Of a DNA stretch of 60,000 nucleotides, positions 10,343-22,628 are shown piece by piece; positions within the stretch are counted from its first letter, which is position 1, and the number at the start of each line of letters is the position of its first letter. Below the pieces are notes generated by a model. That model was given only the letters and a program-made list of their open reading frames with translations. It did not search any database and was not told the DNA's origin. Made by a program: the position numbers and the translations under genes. Source of the DNA: Cryptomeria japonica (lineage: Eukaryota; Streptophyta; Pinopsida; Cupressales; Cupressaceae); the NCBI RefSeq assembly GCF_030272615.1, contig NC_081412.1, forward strand, positions 685,140,583 through 685,200,582. The letters are read 5' to 3'.

Positions 10343-12692
10343 TACAAAAGAGAATGAAGAGTTCTTGTCCAACTAGAACAATCTAACTTGCATACTTTTC
10401 TCTAGCCTTAGATCATAAGAATCTCATTCTTAAAACTTTTGAAACTTTATAACCGTATGCATTATCTTTATCCACAATGAAGGGAAGAGCATTATTTTTC
10501 TACTTTATTGTCTTCTTGATGCTTGCATTCAATTGCCTTTTTTGTTATACTACAATAATTTACTACTTTGGTTATAATGGTGTCCTCCATATGACCATCC
10601 TAAGCCATGAAATGTACATTATGCACACAACTCTTTAGGCCAAGGCGTGTATTCTTATTTTAAGTAGTTCACCCATATTATTCCCTTTAGAATATTTTTG
10701 TATCATTCTCTAAGGAATTATCCCTTCACTTTGTGGACAATAGATGAAACCCATAATTTTGTTATGGGACTTGTTACACACTACATATCCCATCACATGT
10801 ACATGATTGTCCTATCTAAGACCCTATTATTTGCCACCTAAACACAACACTTCATGTTTACCCTTTAGAGATCCTTCTTTCATTATGTATTAAGCTGCAT
10901 CATGCATTGAATACAAGCATCTATTATAGGGAAGATGTTGGGCATTACTAACTATTGTAGTACAAGGTTCCTGATGCAATCTAGACCTCTTCTTCCCAGC
11001 AAGAAAATATCTCATTAATCTTATTACTACAAATGTTGTTACACACATAATAAGTTTTAAAGGATAGCCATATGGATGTACTAAATAGTCATGATAGTGT
11101 TTCAATTGCCCTCCAAACCTAAGTTAACAATAGATGAGTGAAACAAATCAAGAACTTGCAAAGACTTTGGAGAGCATATGGAGAAAGGTTTATATAAGTG
11201 TCATGAAGACAAAAGACTGTGATAGGTATAGGAAAACATTGCAAAGTGAAGTGTACAGTGAATAGAGTTTAAGTAAATGACATAATAGTTGGATATAGGT
11301 CCTTGCCCTACTCATTTTGAAGGTCAAGTTCATCATTGTGTACAATAGCGAAGACAGGGAAAGATAACAGCCTATATGAGTATGAAGACAATAATCATGT
11401 CCAAAATCATGAAAAGGAGGGCCATATAATGTATGGAAGAAAGTGTTGTGGAGTCAAAGTATGAAAAATTGTTGTTCCATTTTTGTTTTCAGTGTTTCAA
11501 GAAGCTCTTCAAGGCAGAAATCTAAAATAATTTCATTCATTGTGTCCATGGTGGGCCTTTGTTGTTGTTGTTGTAATATTAAAGTTGTTGCAAGCTATCA
11601 ACATTGTTTGAAGTATATGGATCTTATTGCGCATGTTGAAGTTACAGCTATAAGAAAAGCATACAAATATAAGGTAATCAAATTTAAGTTTCATATAATT
11701 GAGTTCCAGATAACTTGCATCAAGTAGAGAGCAAGGAAATGCTAGACACTTCTCAACTTATGTCTATAGTGAAAATTCATGCATATAGGAAGTGTTGAAT
11801 TAGTAGCTAGCTCGAATTCCTGTCTATTGTATTTTAATGTTGTCAATGATAATTAAAATACACATGTATTATCTCTCATACAATTCAAACTATTTTGGGC
11901 TGGACTCAAATGCATGTAACGTGAAGGCAAATGAAGTAACTTAGGGCTGGGATCAAATACATGTAACTTGTAATTATATCTTGCTATGGACAGGACAAGA
12001 GCTATGTATAATGTAATGTGTAGATAGGGTAGGCCCAATTTGGGTAGTAAAATCAAATATGTATTTTGAGCGATTATGTAATTGGACTGGGCCCAAACTC
12101 ATGTAGCGTGTGGTAAAAGGAAAACAAGCAATAACGTGTAAATAGGTCAAGACCTATTTGGATGATATACATAATATTATTATTAAATTAACAAGCAAGC
12201 TGACTTAGGGTATTGGTGCCAAAGGTTGGATATAAAACCAATAGAAAATGAAGTCATCTTCATTATCACATGCAATCTGCTCTCCAATATTGGTGACCTC
12301 TCTCTCTCTCTTGTGAAAACTTGCTTCTCATCTACAATTAACTTAGATAAGGTAGATAAATTCATTTCATCTCCTTAATTGGCTTTAAAGGCTCTTATAT
12401 TTGGATTAGCTAATTCCCTATCTGCACCATTTTTAATAGGTTTACCAGTACTATGTGGTTCATACAGTACTCTTAGGAGTTGGACCATCTCAACAATGGT
12501 GTGCCTAATCATATTAGCTTGAAACCAGTGCACCTCATATTAGCTTCAAACCTATGCCCCCTATTGGTAGCTGATGGGGATAGAATATCATTTGCTGTAC
12601 ATATCAATGAGGTTTTCTTTACGTCTAGATAATAATATTTTTTTTTAAAAGAAATAAATGTTCATCGGAATGATGATGAAGAGTAAGCTTTC
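10343..12692. other. Unassigned spacer with short degenerate repeats
   Basis: No gene recognised. A 94-codon ORF at 11443-11727 (+) has a run of five cysteines (GLCCCCCN) created by a TTGTTGTTG microsatellite and no domain. Three imperfect copies of a GGGCTGG-x-TCAAA-x-CATGTA-C-TG word lie near 11,897, 11,943 and 12,086. A short TC run is at 12,299-12,314. Confidence 0.4.
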
Positions 12693-13156
12693 CACCAATG
12701 ATGGAATCGTCAGACCAACAATGTTCTCGTCGGTGCAAAGTTTCTAGAGTCGTCAAAATTTTGACTCAAACTACATAAACATCCGATGAGGATGTTGTAT
12801 GTCTGACGACACTTCCTTGTTGGACATTCGTCAATGCATATTAATGGACCGAAAACACAACCTTCGGACAAACAACATCCCCATTGGTGCAAATTTTCAG
12901 ACTTCCATCAAGTTTATGACATCATCTAAATAAACATCTGATGGGGATGTTGTATTTCCTATGACTTTTTTTACCAGAAGAGCGATCATGCCCGTCATTG
13001 GCAGAGTCCATGGGATTGTCATATTTCCAATGGTCAGAGGCATCATCGACAAGTCCAACAATGATTTTTCGATGGCTACTTTTGTCAGCACTCTGACGAA
13101 AAGTAGTCGCAATTTCAGCAATCGGTCGTCGAAAATTGCCACCAAATGTACTAGTG
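12693..13156. mobile_element. Non-autonomous CACTA-like MITE (464 bp)
   Basis: The right end reads ...GTACTAGTG, i.e. CACTAGTAC on the other strand. The left end reads CACCAATG, one base from CACTA. Both ends abut TTC (12690-12692 and 13157-13159), the 3-bp duplication size of CACTA elements. The interior is dense in subterminal-repeat-like TCGTC/GACGA words on both strands, and has two related blocks about 150 bp apart (12,711-12,805 and 12,862-12,964) sharing ACATC-GATG-GGATGTTGTA. It has no coding capacity. The weak left terminal match limits confidence. Confidence 0.5.
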
Positions 13157-13379
13157 TTCACTCTCTCTATCCCAATAAGAATACATACATGAAATATAAA
13201 ATTTAAGTATAAGTAATTTTCATTTCTTATACCTTAAGTTATATTTCATGTATATATCAGTAGGATGTTTGAGAGTGGTTCTAGATCTCTAGGAGTTATA
13301 ATGTAGATTATAGTTTTTAGAAGATCATTTAAATTTTTATACATAGTCGAATTTTAGCAATCAAAATGCTCCTATCAAC

Positions 13380-14846
13380 AATCTCTCACTCTCTCTATCA
13401 CATTGTCTTTATCTCCATCAAACTCTAGACCTATAAATATCTCTCTATCACTCTTCCTTCGTCCCCTTTCTACCTCTCTCTATCTCACACTCTCCTCTCT
13501 CCCCCAAGATCTAGCAATACCTTTTTATTTCTCTCTCTCATCCTTCACCCTCTACTATATGTTTCCTCTCTCTCTCTCTACACACCTCCCCCTCACTACC
13601 TCTATTTTTCTAGGTCTGTCTAATTCTATCTTCATTTGCACCTCACCTTCTCTCCTTACCCCCATCTTTACCGATATCCCCATCCCTCTCTCTTCCTCTC
13701 TAATTTTTTCTCTCCCATATCTCTCCATTCTCTTATCACTACCTGTCTCTCCCACCTCTATCTCTCCACATCTCTAGATCTCTCCTTCCTCCTATCTTTA
13801 GATCTCTACATAACCCTCCCTATCTCATTACCCACCTCTCTCTCTCCCCCTCTAACTCTCACACCTCTATATTTCTCCCTAGGTATCTAACCCCTCTCTC
13901 CCAAGGCTCTAGGTCTGTCACCTCTATATCTCTTCCCTCTATAGTTCTTTACCTCATCTCAACCTCTCTCCCTAACTCCTTACCCTTCTTTCTCTCTTTT
14001 TGAACTTCTCTCTCCCCCTCACCTCTCTACCTCTCCCCTCTCTATGTCTCTCCCACCCTATCTCCATCTCTACCTTTCTTTCCACCCTTACCCCCACATC
14101 TATCCCTTCCTTCCTCCCTCTCATTTCATTCTCCCTTATTATTATCTCTCCACTCTCTCCCCATTCAATCGATCATAGCCACTCCATCCCGCCCTCTCTC
14201 TCTCCATTGCTATGTCTCTCCTTCCCTCCATCTATACCTCTCTACCTCTCTTTCCATATTTCATTAACCACCTCTATTCCCCTCTATCTCTCTCACCTCC
14301 ATCCCTCCCTCCAAATCTCATGCCCCTATCTCACTAGGGCCTAGGTGTCTCACCTCTACATCTCTAACCTTTATAGTTCTATCCCACCCTCTCCACCTCT
14401 CTCTAACTCCTTACTCCTCTTTCTCTCTTTGTAAACTTATCTCTCCCATTTTCTTCTCTCTCCCTCACTCTCTACATCTTCCCTCACTAGGTCTCAGTCA
14501 CTCCCTATCTACCTATTTCTCCCTCAATCCTTAGCACTCTCTTTATGTTTGTTATTCTCTTTATCCTCTTCTCTCTCACTCTCCTCTAGGTTATTGCCTC
14601 TCTCCAATTCTATCCCCTATATCTACCTTGCCCATATCTCTCTCCCCATCTATGTCTCTCACATATTTATTTGTCCCCTCTCTATTTATATCCCTCCATA
14701 TTGTTGGAGACGTGAGAGACCTAGAGGGTGAGAGAGAGGTGAGAGACCTAGATGGTGAAAGAGGGGTGAGATAGATATAGGGGGTTCAAAGATGAGAGAG
14801 GTGATGACCTAGAGAGAGAGAGATAAGGAGGGAGGGAAAGAGAGGT
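13380..14846. repeat. Pyrimidine-rich satellite-like block, left part
   Basis: About 1.3 kb of almost pure C/T on the plus strand, switching to G/A-rich from about 14,706. It is not a plain microsatellite: CTAGGTCTGTCACCTCTA...CTAACTCCTTACCCTTCTTT (13,910-14,000) recurs about 430 bp later (14,341-14,425) with a few percent change, so there is a longer diverged repeat unit. Long Ser/Leu/Pro-rich frames here are composition artefacts. The block was split by Element 1 and resumes at 39,446. Confidence 0.75.
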
Positions 14847-14851
14847 AGATA

Positions 14852-15285
14852 TGTTAGAATAAGGGATCACTGAGATGGGGGTTGAATCGGTGATCCACCA
14901 GAAAACAAATCCACAAACTTATTCTTTATCCACCGATTAGCAATGCATAATAGAAAAGAACATAAACATGCAACAAAAAATCCACAAATCCATAACACCA
15001 AAAATTTTACGTGGAAACGCGGAAAGGAAAAAACCACGGTGGGGCTGAAACCTGCAATATTCATATACTATGGCCAGGAGTACATAAATATTACATAGAT
15101 GGGGAATCCACTTGCATTAAGGCTCACTGCTTAGAACTTACTGCTCAATTATAATTGCCTGGAAGGCTACATCCTTCAGGGAAGTAGCATCTCACAATGC
15201 AAGAATGAGTTCTGGTTAAGCCTTGAATCTCTGAATGTCTTCGCTTTGCTAAATACTTTATTTCTATCTTAGTCAGCTACAAGAT
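14852..15285 (-). repeat. Element 1 3' LTR, distal part
   Basis: Matches the 5' LTR at 38499 onward almost throughout (TGTTAGAAT-AGGGATCACT, then ACAAACTTATTCTTTATCCA). It carries the Copia R/U5 block seen as ACGTGGAAACGC...GGAAAAAACCA. Compared with the 5' LTR it lacks about 55 bp after 15,182, with AAGT microhomology at the join. It is interrupted at 15,285 by the tandem gag-only element. Confidence 0.85.
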
Positions 15286-16874
15286 TGTTGGCAATGTGCC
15301 TCGAATTATCTTGACCATATTCGGGTTGATCGGAGTATCCTTCACCGATGGAGCAGCAGAGTGTTACCTTCTTGGTTGTTGAACACTTTCTGATCGGTGT
15401 GACTTAGGCCGATCGGGACAACTCTGGCCGATGAACTTGACTTCTTGGTTCGGTATCGGCTATCGAGAGAGGTTGTTATTTGTTACACCAAAGTCCCGAT
15501 GGGTTAGTTGTCTTCAGGCTGAAATGCTTCACTTATCGGCATAGCGGGTTTGAAGTTATCCCGATGACCCAATGAAGTCGACTTCAGTCATCGAAGTTAC
15601 TTCAGCTTTCGGGAAGACTTCACGAGAGTTGTGCTGATGACCCGATAGAGTTGTGTTATGCAGTTTGGGTTGATATTAGTTATCGGAGTGACTTGTGGAG
15701 CGATATACCGATGGGGTGAATCGTGTGCGGTCTACTCTGGTTAGTGGGAGATTGGGTCTACCTGTTAGAGGTTATCCTGATGACTTGATGGAGTTGCTTT
15801 CGATGATTGGGATTACTTATTCACTGTTTGGCTGAAGACTTGATGGTTTGGTGTTGGCATCCTCAGAGTGATCGGGGGGATCGACTTTACCGGTTGAGTG
15901 TTGTGCCGATAACCAATGGAACGGAGACCATCAGGCCATTGGATTTACCGGTTGAGTGTTGTGTCGATAACCGATGGAGCGGAGACCAACTGAGAAGCGA
16001 GGAAATCGGGTATCATCGGGCCATCAGATTTACCGGTTGAATGTTGTTCTAATGACCGATGGAGTGGAGATCGACTGTGGGAGCAAGGTCGAACTGAGAT
16101 CCAAAATGTGAACACTCTGACACTAAGGATGAGACTATCGGTGTATATGAATACGAACCAACCCGACTTCCTGATACATGTGGGATATTGTGTTTCTCAC
16201 AAATGCAGACTGATGGTTAGAGCGACTAACTGTCAGAGTGGCCAGAGGAAACCGAAACACAACTGGACAAATGGAAGAACGTTGGATTCCATAATGGTTA
16301 TGCCAAATCGATACACTATAACCTTGGCAGTTACATATGAAAGAGTGAGCAACGATGAAAGGGGGCGAATGAGTGAAAAACTCAGAGTGGCACAGAGCAG
16401 ATGGCATGGAATGTCATTAAAGAATGATAGGAATTCTGAGATGTCATGTCTTGCTCATTGTGTGAGGAGTGACAAAGTTTGATATGTGGTTGAGCACAGA
16501 ACGGAGTGACTACGAAGGGATGCATAGAGGCTACATTGTTGTAGTTTTTTGGCATGTTTGTAGTCTTGTATGTTCTGCATGATGTGATAGCAGAGTTCTA
16601 AGAACAGAGTCCATAAAAGAGGATCTGAGTACTTTATTGTGACTGTGTTGTTTACTGAATAAAGGGATCTCTTTTTGGTGGTGGTTTTTTTACCCGTAAG
16701 GGTTTTCCCACGTATATCTGATGTCTTTCTCTAGTGTTATTATGCCTGGTTAATCCTAATCTTCTGTTTGTGTTTATCTCAATGTATTGCAAAAGAATTA
16801 AAATACTTCCTTTTTGGCAAATCCCCTTAGAATTGACGTTAGGAGAGCATTTTTCACGCACTGCTTTCCTTACA
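15286..16874 (+). repeat. LTR copy 1 of the gag-only element
   Basis: 1589 bp, TGTTGG...TTACA. The U3 is crowded with CCGATGA/ATCGG words and has three tandem-like copies of TTACCGGTTGA-TGTTGT...GATGGAG (about 15,890-16,065). A TATA-like CATAAAAG lies near 16,612 and an AATAAA near 16,658. The Copia R/U5 signature TTTTTTTACCCGTAAGGGTT is at about 16,684-16,703. It differs more from copies 2 and 3 than they differ from each other at its 5' end. Confidence 0.85.
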
Positions 16875-16890
16875 AGTGGTATCAGAGCCA
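16875..16890 (+). other. tRNA-iMet primer-binding site, interior 1
   Basis: AGTGGTATCAGAGCCA directly follows the LTR end. GGTATCAGAGC is the standard match to the 3' end of plant initiator tRNA-Met used by Copia elements. Confidence 0.9.
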
Positions 16891-16981
16891 TTTAGTTGTG
16901 TTATCCTTGTCGGGTAGGGTTGGTTTGTGTCAATTCTATTTTCAGTGGGAGTCTAGCAAAGTATTTTGTTTGCAAATTAAG

Positions 16982-17763
16982 ATGGTGAATGCTTATGGGC
17001 GAATGGAGATTGAGAAATTCAATGGTGTGAGTTCTGAGTTGTAGAAACTCAAGATGGAAGACTTGCTGGTTGATAGAGATCTCTGGGGTGCTATGATTGT
17101 AACTGCTAAGCCTTCAGGCATGAGGCAAGAAGACTGGGATCTTGTAGATAGAAAAGCTAGAGGGTTAATCAGACTCTATTTGGCAAACTCTGTTCTGTTG
17201 AATGTCCATGAGGAGAAGACTGGTAATCTTCTATGGAAAAAGCTTGGAGACATTTATCAAGGAAAGTCTCTGGTAAACAAGTTGTCCCTGAGGAAGAAGT
17301 TATATTCCTTGAAGATGGATGAGGGTAGATCTATTGCAGATCATTTGAATGTTTTCAACATGATCGTTGCTGAGCTAACCTCTGTAGGAGTCAAGATTGA
17401 TGACAAGGATCGGTGCATGCTTCTGTTATGTTCTCTGCCTGACTCATGGGATCATCTGGTAATGACCATTGGGAGTACAACAACCACGTTCACAATGGAA
17501 GGTGTGGTTGCTTCTTTGTTGTCAGAAGAAACTCGAAAGAAATATTCTGAGATGTTCAAGGATGCTCTCACTGTTAGAGGCAGAAAGAGAACAAGAAGTC
17601 AGAATCCAAGTCGGAGGAAAACTCCAAGACTCTTGGAAAGAAGTCCAAAGTGAACTACTAGAAGTGTGGGAAAACTGGTCACATCTGGAAGGATTACAAA
17701 GAAAAAAAGAAAAGTAAGGGTTCTTTTGATTTTGGGTCCTCTCATAATGAGGATGGAGATGCC
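16982..17763 (+). pseudogene. gag: Copia-type gag (UBN2), copy 1, broken
   Basis: Homologue of the intact gag in interior 2. It starts MVNAYGRMEIEKFNGVSSEL. The Trp codon after this (TGG in the other copy) is TAG at 17042-17044. The frame then runs on through MEDLLVDRDLWGA and LRKKLYSLKMDEGRSIADHL (UBN2 gag fold). A one-base deletion near 17,582, relative to copy 2, shifts the frame before the zinc knuckle. The knuckle itself is decayed: its first Cys-Trp is lost, and the remaining codons read KCGKTGHIWKDY out of the main frame. Confidence 0.85.
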
Positions 17764-18948
17764 TTCTGAGCTACTTTGGCAAGTCAGACATCTGTCGTTG
17801 TCTGGTTTAATCACAATGCTATGAAGACTGGGTATCGTGTGTCTTTAGCAGTGATGCAGATTCATCATGTTTTGGTGAATGTTCTTCATGTGACTGAAGA
17901 TGTTAACATCTTGAAGATTCATAAGGGATTTTTGGTTCAGATGTTGTAATCCTTAGTTAGGATGTTTTTATGTCAGGATATACTCTTGAGATGCATTTAG
18001 AGTTCTGACATAATGTGTGCATGTTCATATGGAGCATGTGATCTCTTTGGATGAGATGTTTTAGATCATGGTTGTCATGTTTAAATTCCTAATTTTGCAG
18101 TTGGAATTTTGATAATGATCTTGGTTCTGTTTTTGTGTTTTGAGTACACTGATCATTTGTTTGGTACTTCCTGATAATGTGGTTATGCATTTGGAGTTTG
18201 GTATGTGTTGATCAGTTACAGGTACTCATGGATACATGGAAACAATAGATGGTGCTGAGTTGGAATGGGTAATAGGTCCATCTGAGAGGCATTCATCTGT
18301 GATAACATAGTTAGCATTTAGAAGTGAAGAAAGGGTATGATACAGAGTACTGTGTAGACTTGTTTGCAGGTTCTTTGTATACAGTTAGTATTGTGAATGC
18401 CTTTAGTACAAAGGTTTATTTACTTCTATGTAATGTTCAAAGAAGCATCTTTTTCAATTCTGACATTACCTGTGCAGTGGGAGTTTCTTGGTGTGTACAT
18501 GGTTATGCACTTGAAGATTGAGATTGTAAGTAATAGGTGGATGTTTTGAAATTTATCTTTGAATACCATGAAGGTATGTATAGTTGGATGTATTAGCACT
18601 TGTTGTGAGTGCTATTCTAGCTATGTTTGTGACTAATGTTGGCACATTTGAGTAGCCTTGGGAATGTGATTTTTTGTGTTCTGGAAGTCAGAGTTATGTT
18701 TTTCTTAGTAGATAGCTTCTATTTGTGTCTGGTGGCAGTGGCATGATAGAAGGTGGGAGTATCTATGGATGAGATGATACTTCTCTGCATATGTCTCAGT
18801 GGCACACAAAGTAAATTGTATTTCATGGTGGTTTGTGATCAAATGGTATATCAGCATTGATGGGATTTTGAGTCCATGGTTCTCAATGAAATCTATAAGT
18901 GTTCGGTGTGGCAGACAGGTGTAGTGGATTCCTTGGCAAGTGGGAGAT
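17764..18948 (+). other. Gag-distal non-coding tail of interior 1, with PPT
   Basis: About 1.2 kb with no protease, integrase or RT motif. A 65-codon frame at 18324-18521 (KKGYDTEYCVDLFAGSLY) has a counterpart in interior 2 but matches no family I know. The last bases, AAGTGGGAGAT (18938-18948), are the polypurine tract preceding the next LTR. Confidence 0.6.
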
Positions 18949-20553
18949 TGTTGGGAATGTGCCTCGAATTCTCTTGACCATATTCGAGTTGATCAGAGTA
19001 TCCTTCACTGATGGAGAAACAGAGTGTTACCTTCTTGGTTGTTGAACACTTTCTGATCGGTGTGACTTAGGTCGATCGGGACAACTCTGGTCGATGAACT
19101 TGACTTCTTGGTTCGGTATCGGCTATTGGGAGAGGTTGTTATTTGTTACACCAAAGTCCCAATGGGTTAGTTGTCTTCCGGCTGAAATGCTTCACTTATC
19201 GGCATAGTAGGTTTGAAGTTATCCCGATGACCTGACAAAGTCGACTTCAGTCATCGGAGTAACTTCGGCTTTCGGGAAGACTTCATGAGAGTTGTGCCAA
19301 TGACCTGACGGAGCTGTGTTATGCGGTTTGGGTTGATATCAGCTATCAGAGTGACTTGTGGAGCAATATACTGATGGGGTGACTTGTGTGTGGTCCGCTA
19401 TGGTTATCGGGAGATTGGGTCTACCTATTAGAGGTTATCCCGATGACTTGATGGAGTTGCTTTCGGTGATCGGGATTACTTCTTCACTGTTTGGCTGAAG
19501 ACCCGATGGTTTGGTGTTGGCATCCTTAGAGTGATTGGGGGGATCAGCTTTACTGGTTGAGTGTTGTGCCGATAACTGGTGGAATGGAGACCATCAGGCC
19601 ATTGGCTTTATCGGTTGAGTGTTGTGTCGATAACCGATGGAGCAAAGACTAGCTGAGAAACGAGGCAATTAGGTATCATCAGGCCATCGACTTTACCAGT
19701 TGAATGTTGTTCCGATGATCGATGGAGCGGAGATCGACTGCAGGAGCAAGGTCAAACCGAGATCCAAAATGTGAACACTCCGACACTAAGGATGAGACTG
19801 TCGGTGTATATGAATACGAATCTACCTGACTTCCTAATGCATGTGGGATATTGTGTTTCTCACAAATGCAGACTGATAGTTACACTTCCTGGTGGTTGGA
19901 GCGACTAACTGTTAGAGTGGCCAGAGGAAACTGAAACACAGCTGGATGAATGGAAGACCGTTGGATTCCATAACGGTTATGCCAAATCGATACACTGTAA
20001 CCTTGGTTGTTACATATGAAAGAGTGAGCAATGATGAAATGGGGTGAATGAGTGAAAAACTTAGAGTGGCACAGAGCAGATGGCATGGAATGTCATTAAA
20101 GAATGACAGGAATTCCAAGATGCCATCTCTTGCTCGTTGTGTGAGGAGTGACAGAGTTTTATCTGTTGTTGAGCACAGAACGGAGTGACTACGAAGGGAT
20201 GCAGAGAGGCTACATTGTTGTAGTTTTTTGGCATGTCTATAGTCTTATATGTTCTGCATGATGTGATAGCAGAGTTCTAAGAACAGAGTCCATAAAAGAG
20301 GATCTGAGTACTTTATTGTAACTATGTTGTTTACTGAATAAAGGGATCTCTTTTTGGTGGTGGTTTTTTTACCCATAAGGGTTTTCCCACATATATCTGA
20401 TGTCTTTCTCTGGTGTTATTATGCCTGGTTAATCCTAATCTTCTGTGTGTGTTTATCTCAATGTATTTCAAAAGAATTTAAATACTTCCTTGTTGGCAAA
20501 TCCCCTTAGAATTGATGTTAGGAGAGCATTTTCCATGCACTGCTTTCCTTACA
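18949..20553 (+). repeat. LTR copy 2 (shared middle LTR)
   Basis: 1605 bp, TGTTGG...TTACA, used both as 3' LTR of unit 1 and 5' LTR of unit 2. In the first 83 bases I count one difference from copy 3 and about eight from copy 1. Confidence 0.85.
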
Positions 20554-20569
20554 AGTGGTATCAGAGCCA
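20554..20569 (+). other. tRNA-iMet primer-binding site, interior 2
   Basis: AGTGGTATCAGAGCCA immediately after the middle LTR, identical to the interior 1 site. Confidence 0.9.
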
Positions 20570-20660
20570 TTTAGTTGTGTTATCCTTGTCGGGTAGGGTT
20601 GTTTTGTGTCAATTATGTTTTCAGTGGGAGTCTAGCAAAGTATTTGGTTTGCAAATTAAG

Positions 20661-21449
20661 ATGGAAAATGCTTATGGGCGAGTGGAGATCAAGAAATTCA
20701 ATGGTGTGAGTTTTGAGTTGTGGAAACTCAAGATGGAAGACTTGCTGGTTGATAGAGATCTCTGGGGTGCTGTGACTATAACCACTAAGCCTTCAGGCAT
20801 GAGGCAAGAAGACTGGGATCTTGTAGATAGAAAAGCTAGAGGGTTAATCAGACTCTATTTGGCAGACTCTGTTCTATTGAATGTCCATGAGGAGAAGACT
20901 ATTAATCTTCTGTGGAAAAATCTTGGAGACATTTATCAGGGAAAGTCTCTGATAAACAAGTTGTTCCTGAGGAAGAAGCTATATTCCTTGAAGATGGATG
21001 AGGGTACATCTATTGCAGATCATTTGAATGTTTTAAACATGATCGTTGCTGAGCTAACCTCTGTAGGAGTCAAGATTGATGACGAGGATCGGTGCATGCT
21101 TCTGTTATGTTCTCTACCTGACTCATGGGATCATCTGGTAATGACCATTGGGAGTACAACAACCATGTTCACAATGGAAGGTGTGGTTGCTTTGTTGCTA
21201 TTAGAAGAATCTCGAAGGAAATCTTCTGAGATGTTCAAGGATGCTCTCACTGTTAGAGGCAATAAAGAGAACAAGAAGTTGGAATTCAAGTCAGAGGAAA
21301 GCTCCAAGACTCCTGGAAAGAAGTCCAAAGTGAAGTGCTGGAAGTGTGGGCAGACTAGTCACATCCAGAAGGATTGCAGAGAAAAGAAGAAAAGTAAGGG
21401 TTCTACTGATTCTGGGTCCTCTCATAATAAGGATGGAGATGCCTTCTGA
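20661..21449 (+). CDS. gag: Copia-type gag polyprotein (UBN2 + CCHC zinc knuckle), intact
   Basis: 262 codons, the only uninterrupted retrotransposon gene of this size in the window. Gag forms the virus-like particle that packages element RNA. Residues 1-185 are a UBN2-type gag: KKFNGVSFELWKLKMEDLLV, then WDLVDRKARGLIRLYLADSV, LRKKLYSLKMDEGTSIADHL and LLLCSLPDSWDHLVMTIGST. A Lys/Glu-rich linker follows. A CCHC zinc knuckle lies at residues 226-239 (CWKCGQTSHIQKDC). The frame is also open upstream through the primer site and LTR, but ATG 20661 starts at the conserved gag N-terminus, about 90 bp after the primer site, so I use it. The stop comes right after an acidic tail, and no pol follows. 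It could supply or steal capsids within its family. Confidence 0.88.
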   Translation: MENAYGRVEIKKFNGVSFELWKLKMEDLLVDRDLWGAVTITTKPSGMRQEDWDLVDRKARGLIRLYLADSVLLNVHEEKTINLLWKNLGDIYQGKSLINKLFLRKKLYSLKMDEGTSIADHLNVLNMIVAELTSVGVKIDDEDRCMLLLCSLPDSWDHLVMTIGSTTTMFTMEGVVALLLLEESRRKSSEMFKDALTVRGNKENKKLEFKSEESSKTPGKKSKVKCWKCGQTSHIQKDCREKKKSKGSTDSGSSHNKDGDAF

Positions 21450-22628
21450 GCTACTTTGGCAAGTCAGACATCTGTCATTGCCTGGTTTAATCATGATGCT
21501 ATGAAGACTAGGTACCATGGGTCTTTGGCAGTGATGCAGATTCATCATGTTTTGGTGAATGTTCTTCATGTGACTGAAGATGTTAACATCTTGAAGATTC
21601 ATAAGGGATTTTTGGTTTAGATGTTGTAATCCTTAGTTAGGATGTTTTTATGTCAGGATATACTCTTGAGATGCATTTAGAGTTCTAACATAATGTGTGC
21701 ATGTTCATATGGAGCATGTGATCTCTTTGGATGAGATGTTTTAGATCATGGTTTTCATGTTTAAATTCCTAATTCTGCAGTTGGAATTTTGACAATGATC
21801 TTGGTTCTGTTTTTGTGTTTTGAGTACACTGATCATTTGTTTGGTACTTCCTGATAATGTGGTTATGCATTTGGATTTTAGCATGTGTTGATCAGTTACA
21901 GGTACTCATGGATACATGGAAACAATAGATGGTGTTGAGTTGGAATGGGTAATAGGTCCAACTGAGAGGCATTCATCTGTGATAACATAGTTAGCATTTA
22001 GAAGTGAAGAAAGGGTATGATACAGAGTACTATGAAGACTTGTTTGCAGGTTCTTTGTATACAGTTAGTATTGTGAATGCCTTTAGTACAAAGGTTTATT
22101 TACTTCTATGTAATGTTCAAAGAAGGATCTTTCTCAATTCTGACATTACCTGTGCAGTGGGAGTTTCTTGGTGTGTACATGGTTATGCACTTGAATATTG
22201 AGACTGTAAGTAACAGGTGGATGTTTTGAAATTTATCTTTGAATACCACGAAGGTATGTATAGTTGGATGTATTAGCACTTACTGTGAGTGCTATTCTAG
22301 CTATGTTTGTGACTAATGTTGGCACATTTGAGTAGCCTGGAGAATGTGAGTTTTTATGTTCTAGAAGTCAGAGTTATGTTTTTCTCAGTAGATAGCTTCT
22401 ATTTTTGTCTGGTGGCAGTGGCATGATAGAAGGTGGGAGTATCTATGGATGAGATGATACTTCTCTCCATATGTCTCAGTGGCACACAAAGTAAACTATA
22501 TTTCCTGGTGGTTTGTGATCAAATGGTATATCAGCATTGATGGGCTTTTGAGTCTATGGTTCTCAGTGAAATTTGTAAGTGTTCGGTGTGGCAGACAGGT
22601 GTAGTGGATTCCTTGGCAAGTGGGAGAT
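21450..22628 (+). other. Gag-distal non-coding tail of interior 2, with PPT
   Basis: Collinear with the tail of interior 1. A 65-codon frame at 22004-22201 (KKGYDTEYYEDLFAGSLY) is the counterpart of 18324-18521. No pol motifs. AAGTGGGAGAT at 22618-22628 is the polypurine tract for LTR copy 3. Confidence 0.6.

Noticed and set aside
13403-14731. Several long Ser/Leu/Pro-rich open frames (up to 124 codons)
   Set aside because: They arise from C/T-rich low-complexity DNA, which rarely forms stop codons; no start context, no domains, and equal openness in more than one frame.
16108-16482. 124-codon frame in LTR copy 1, also seen as 106 codons in LTR copy 3
   Set aside because: Conservation is just LTR identity; it is broken in copy 2 and lies in U3 with no domain.
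20445-20660. N-terminal extension of the intact gag frame through LTR and primer site
   Set aside because: It would translate across the LTR end and primer-binding site; the conserved gag N-terminus begins at ATG 20661.
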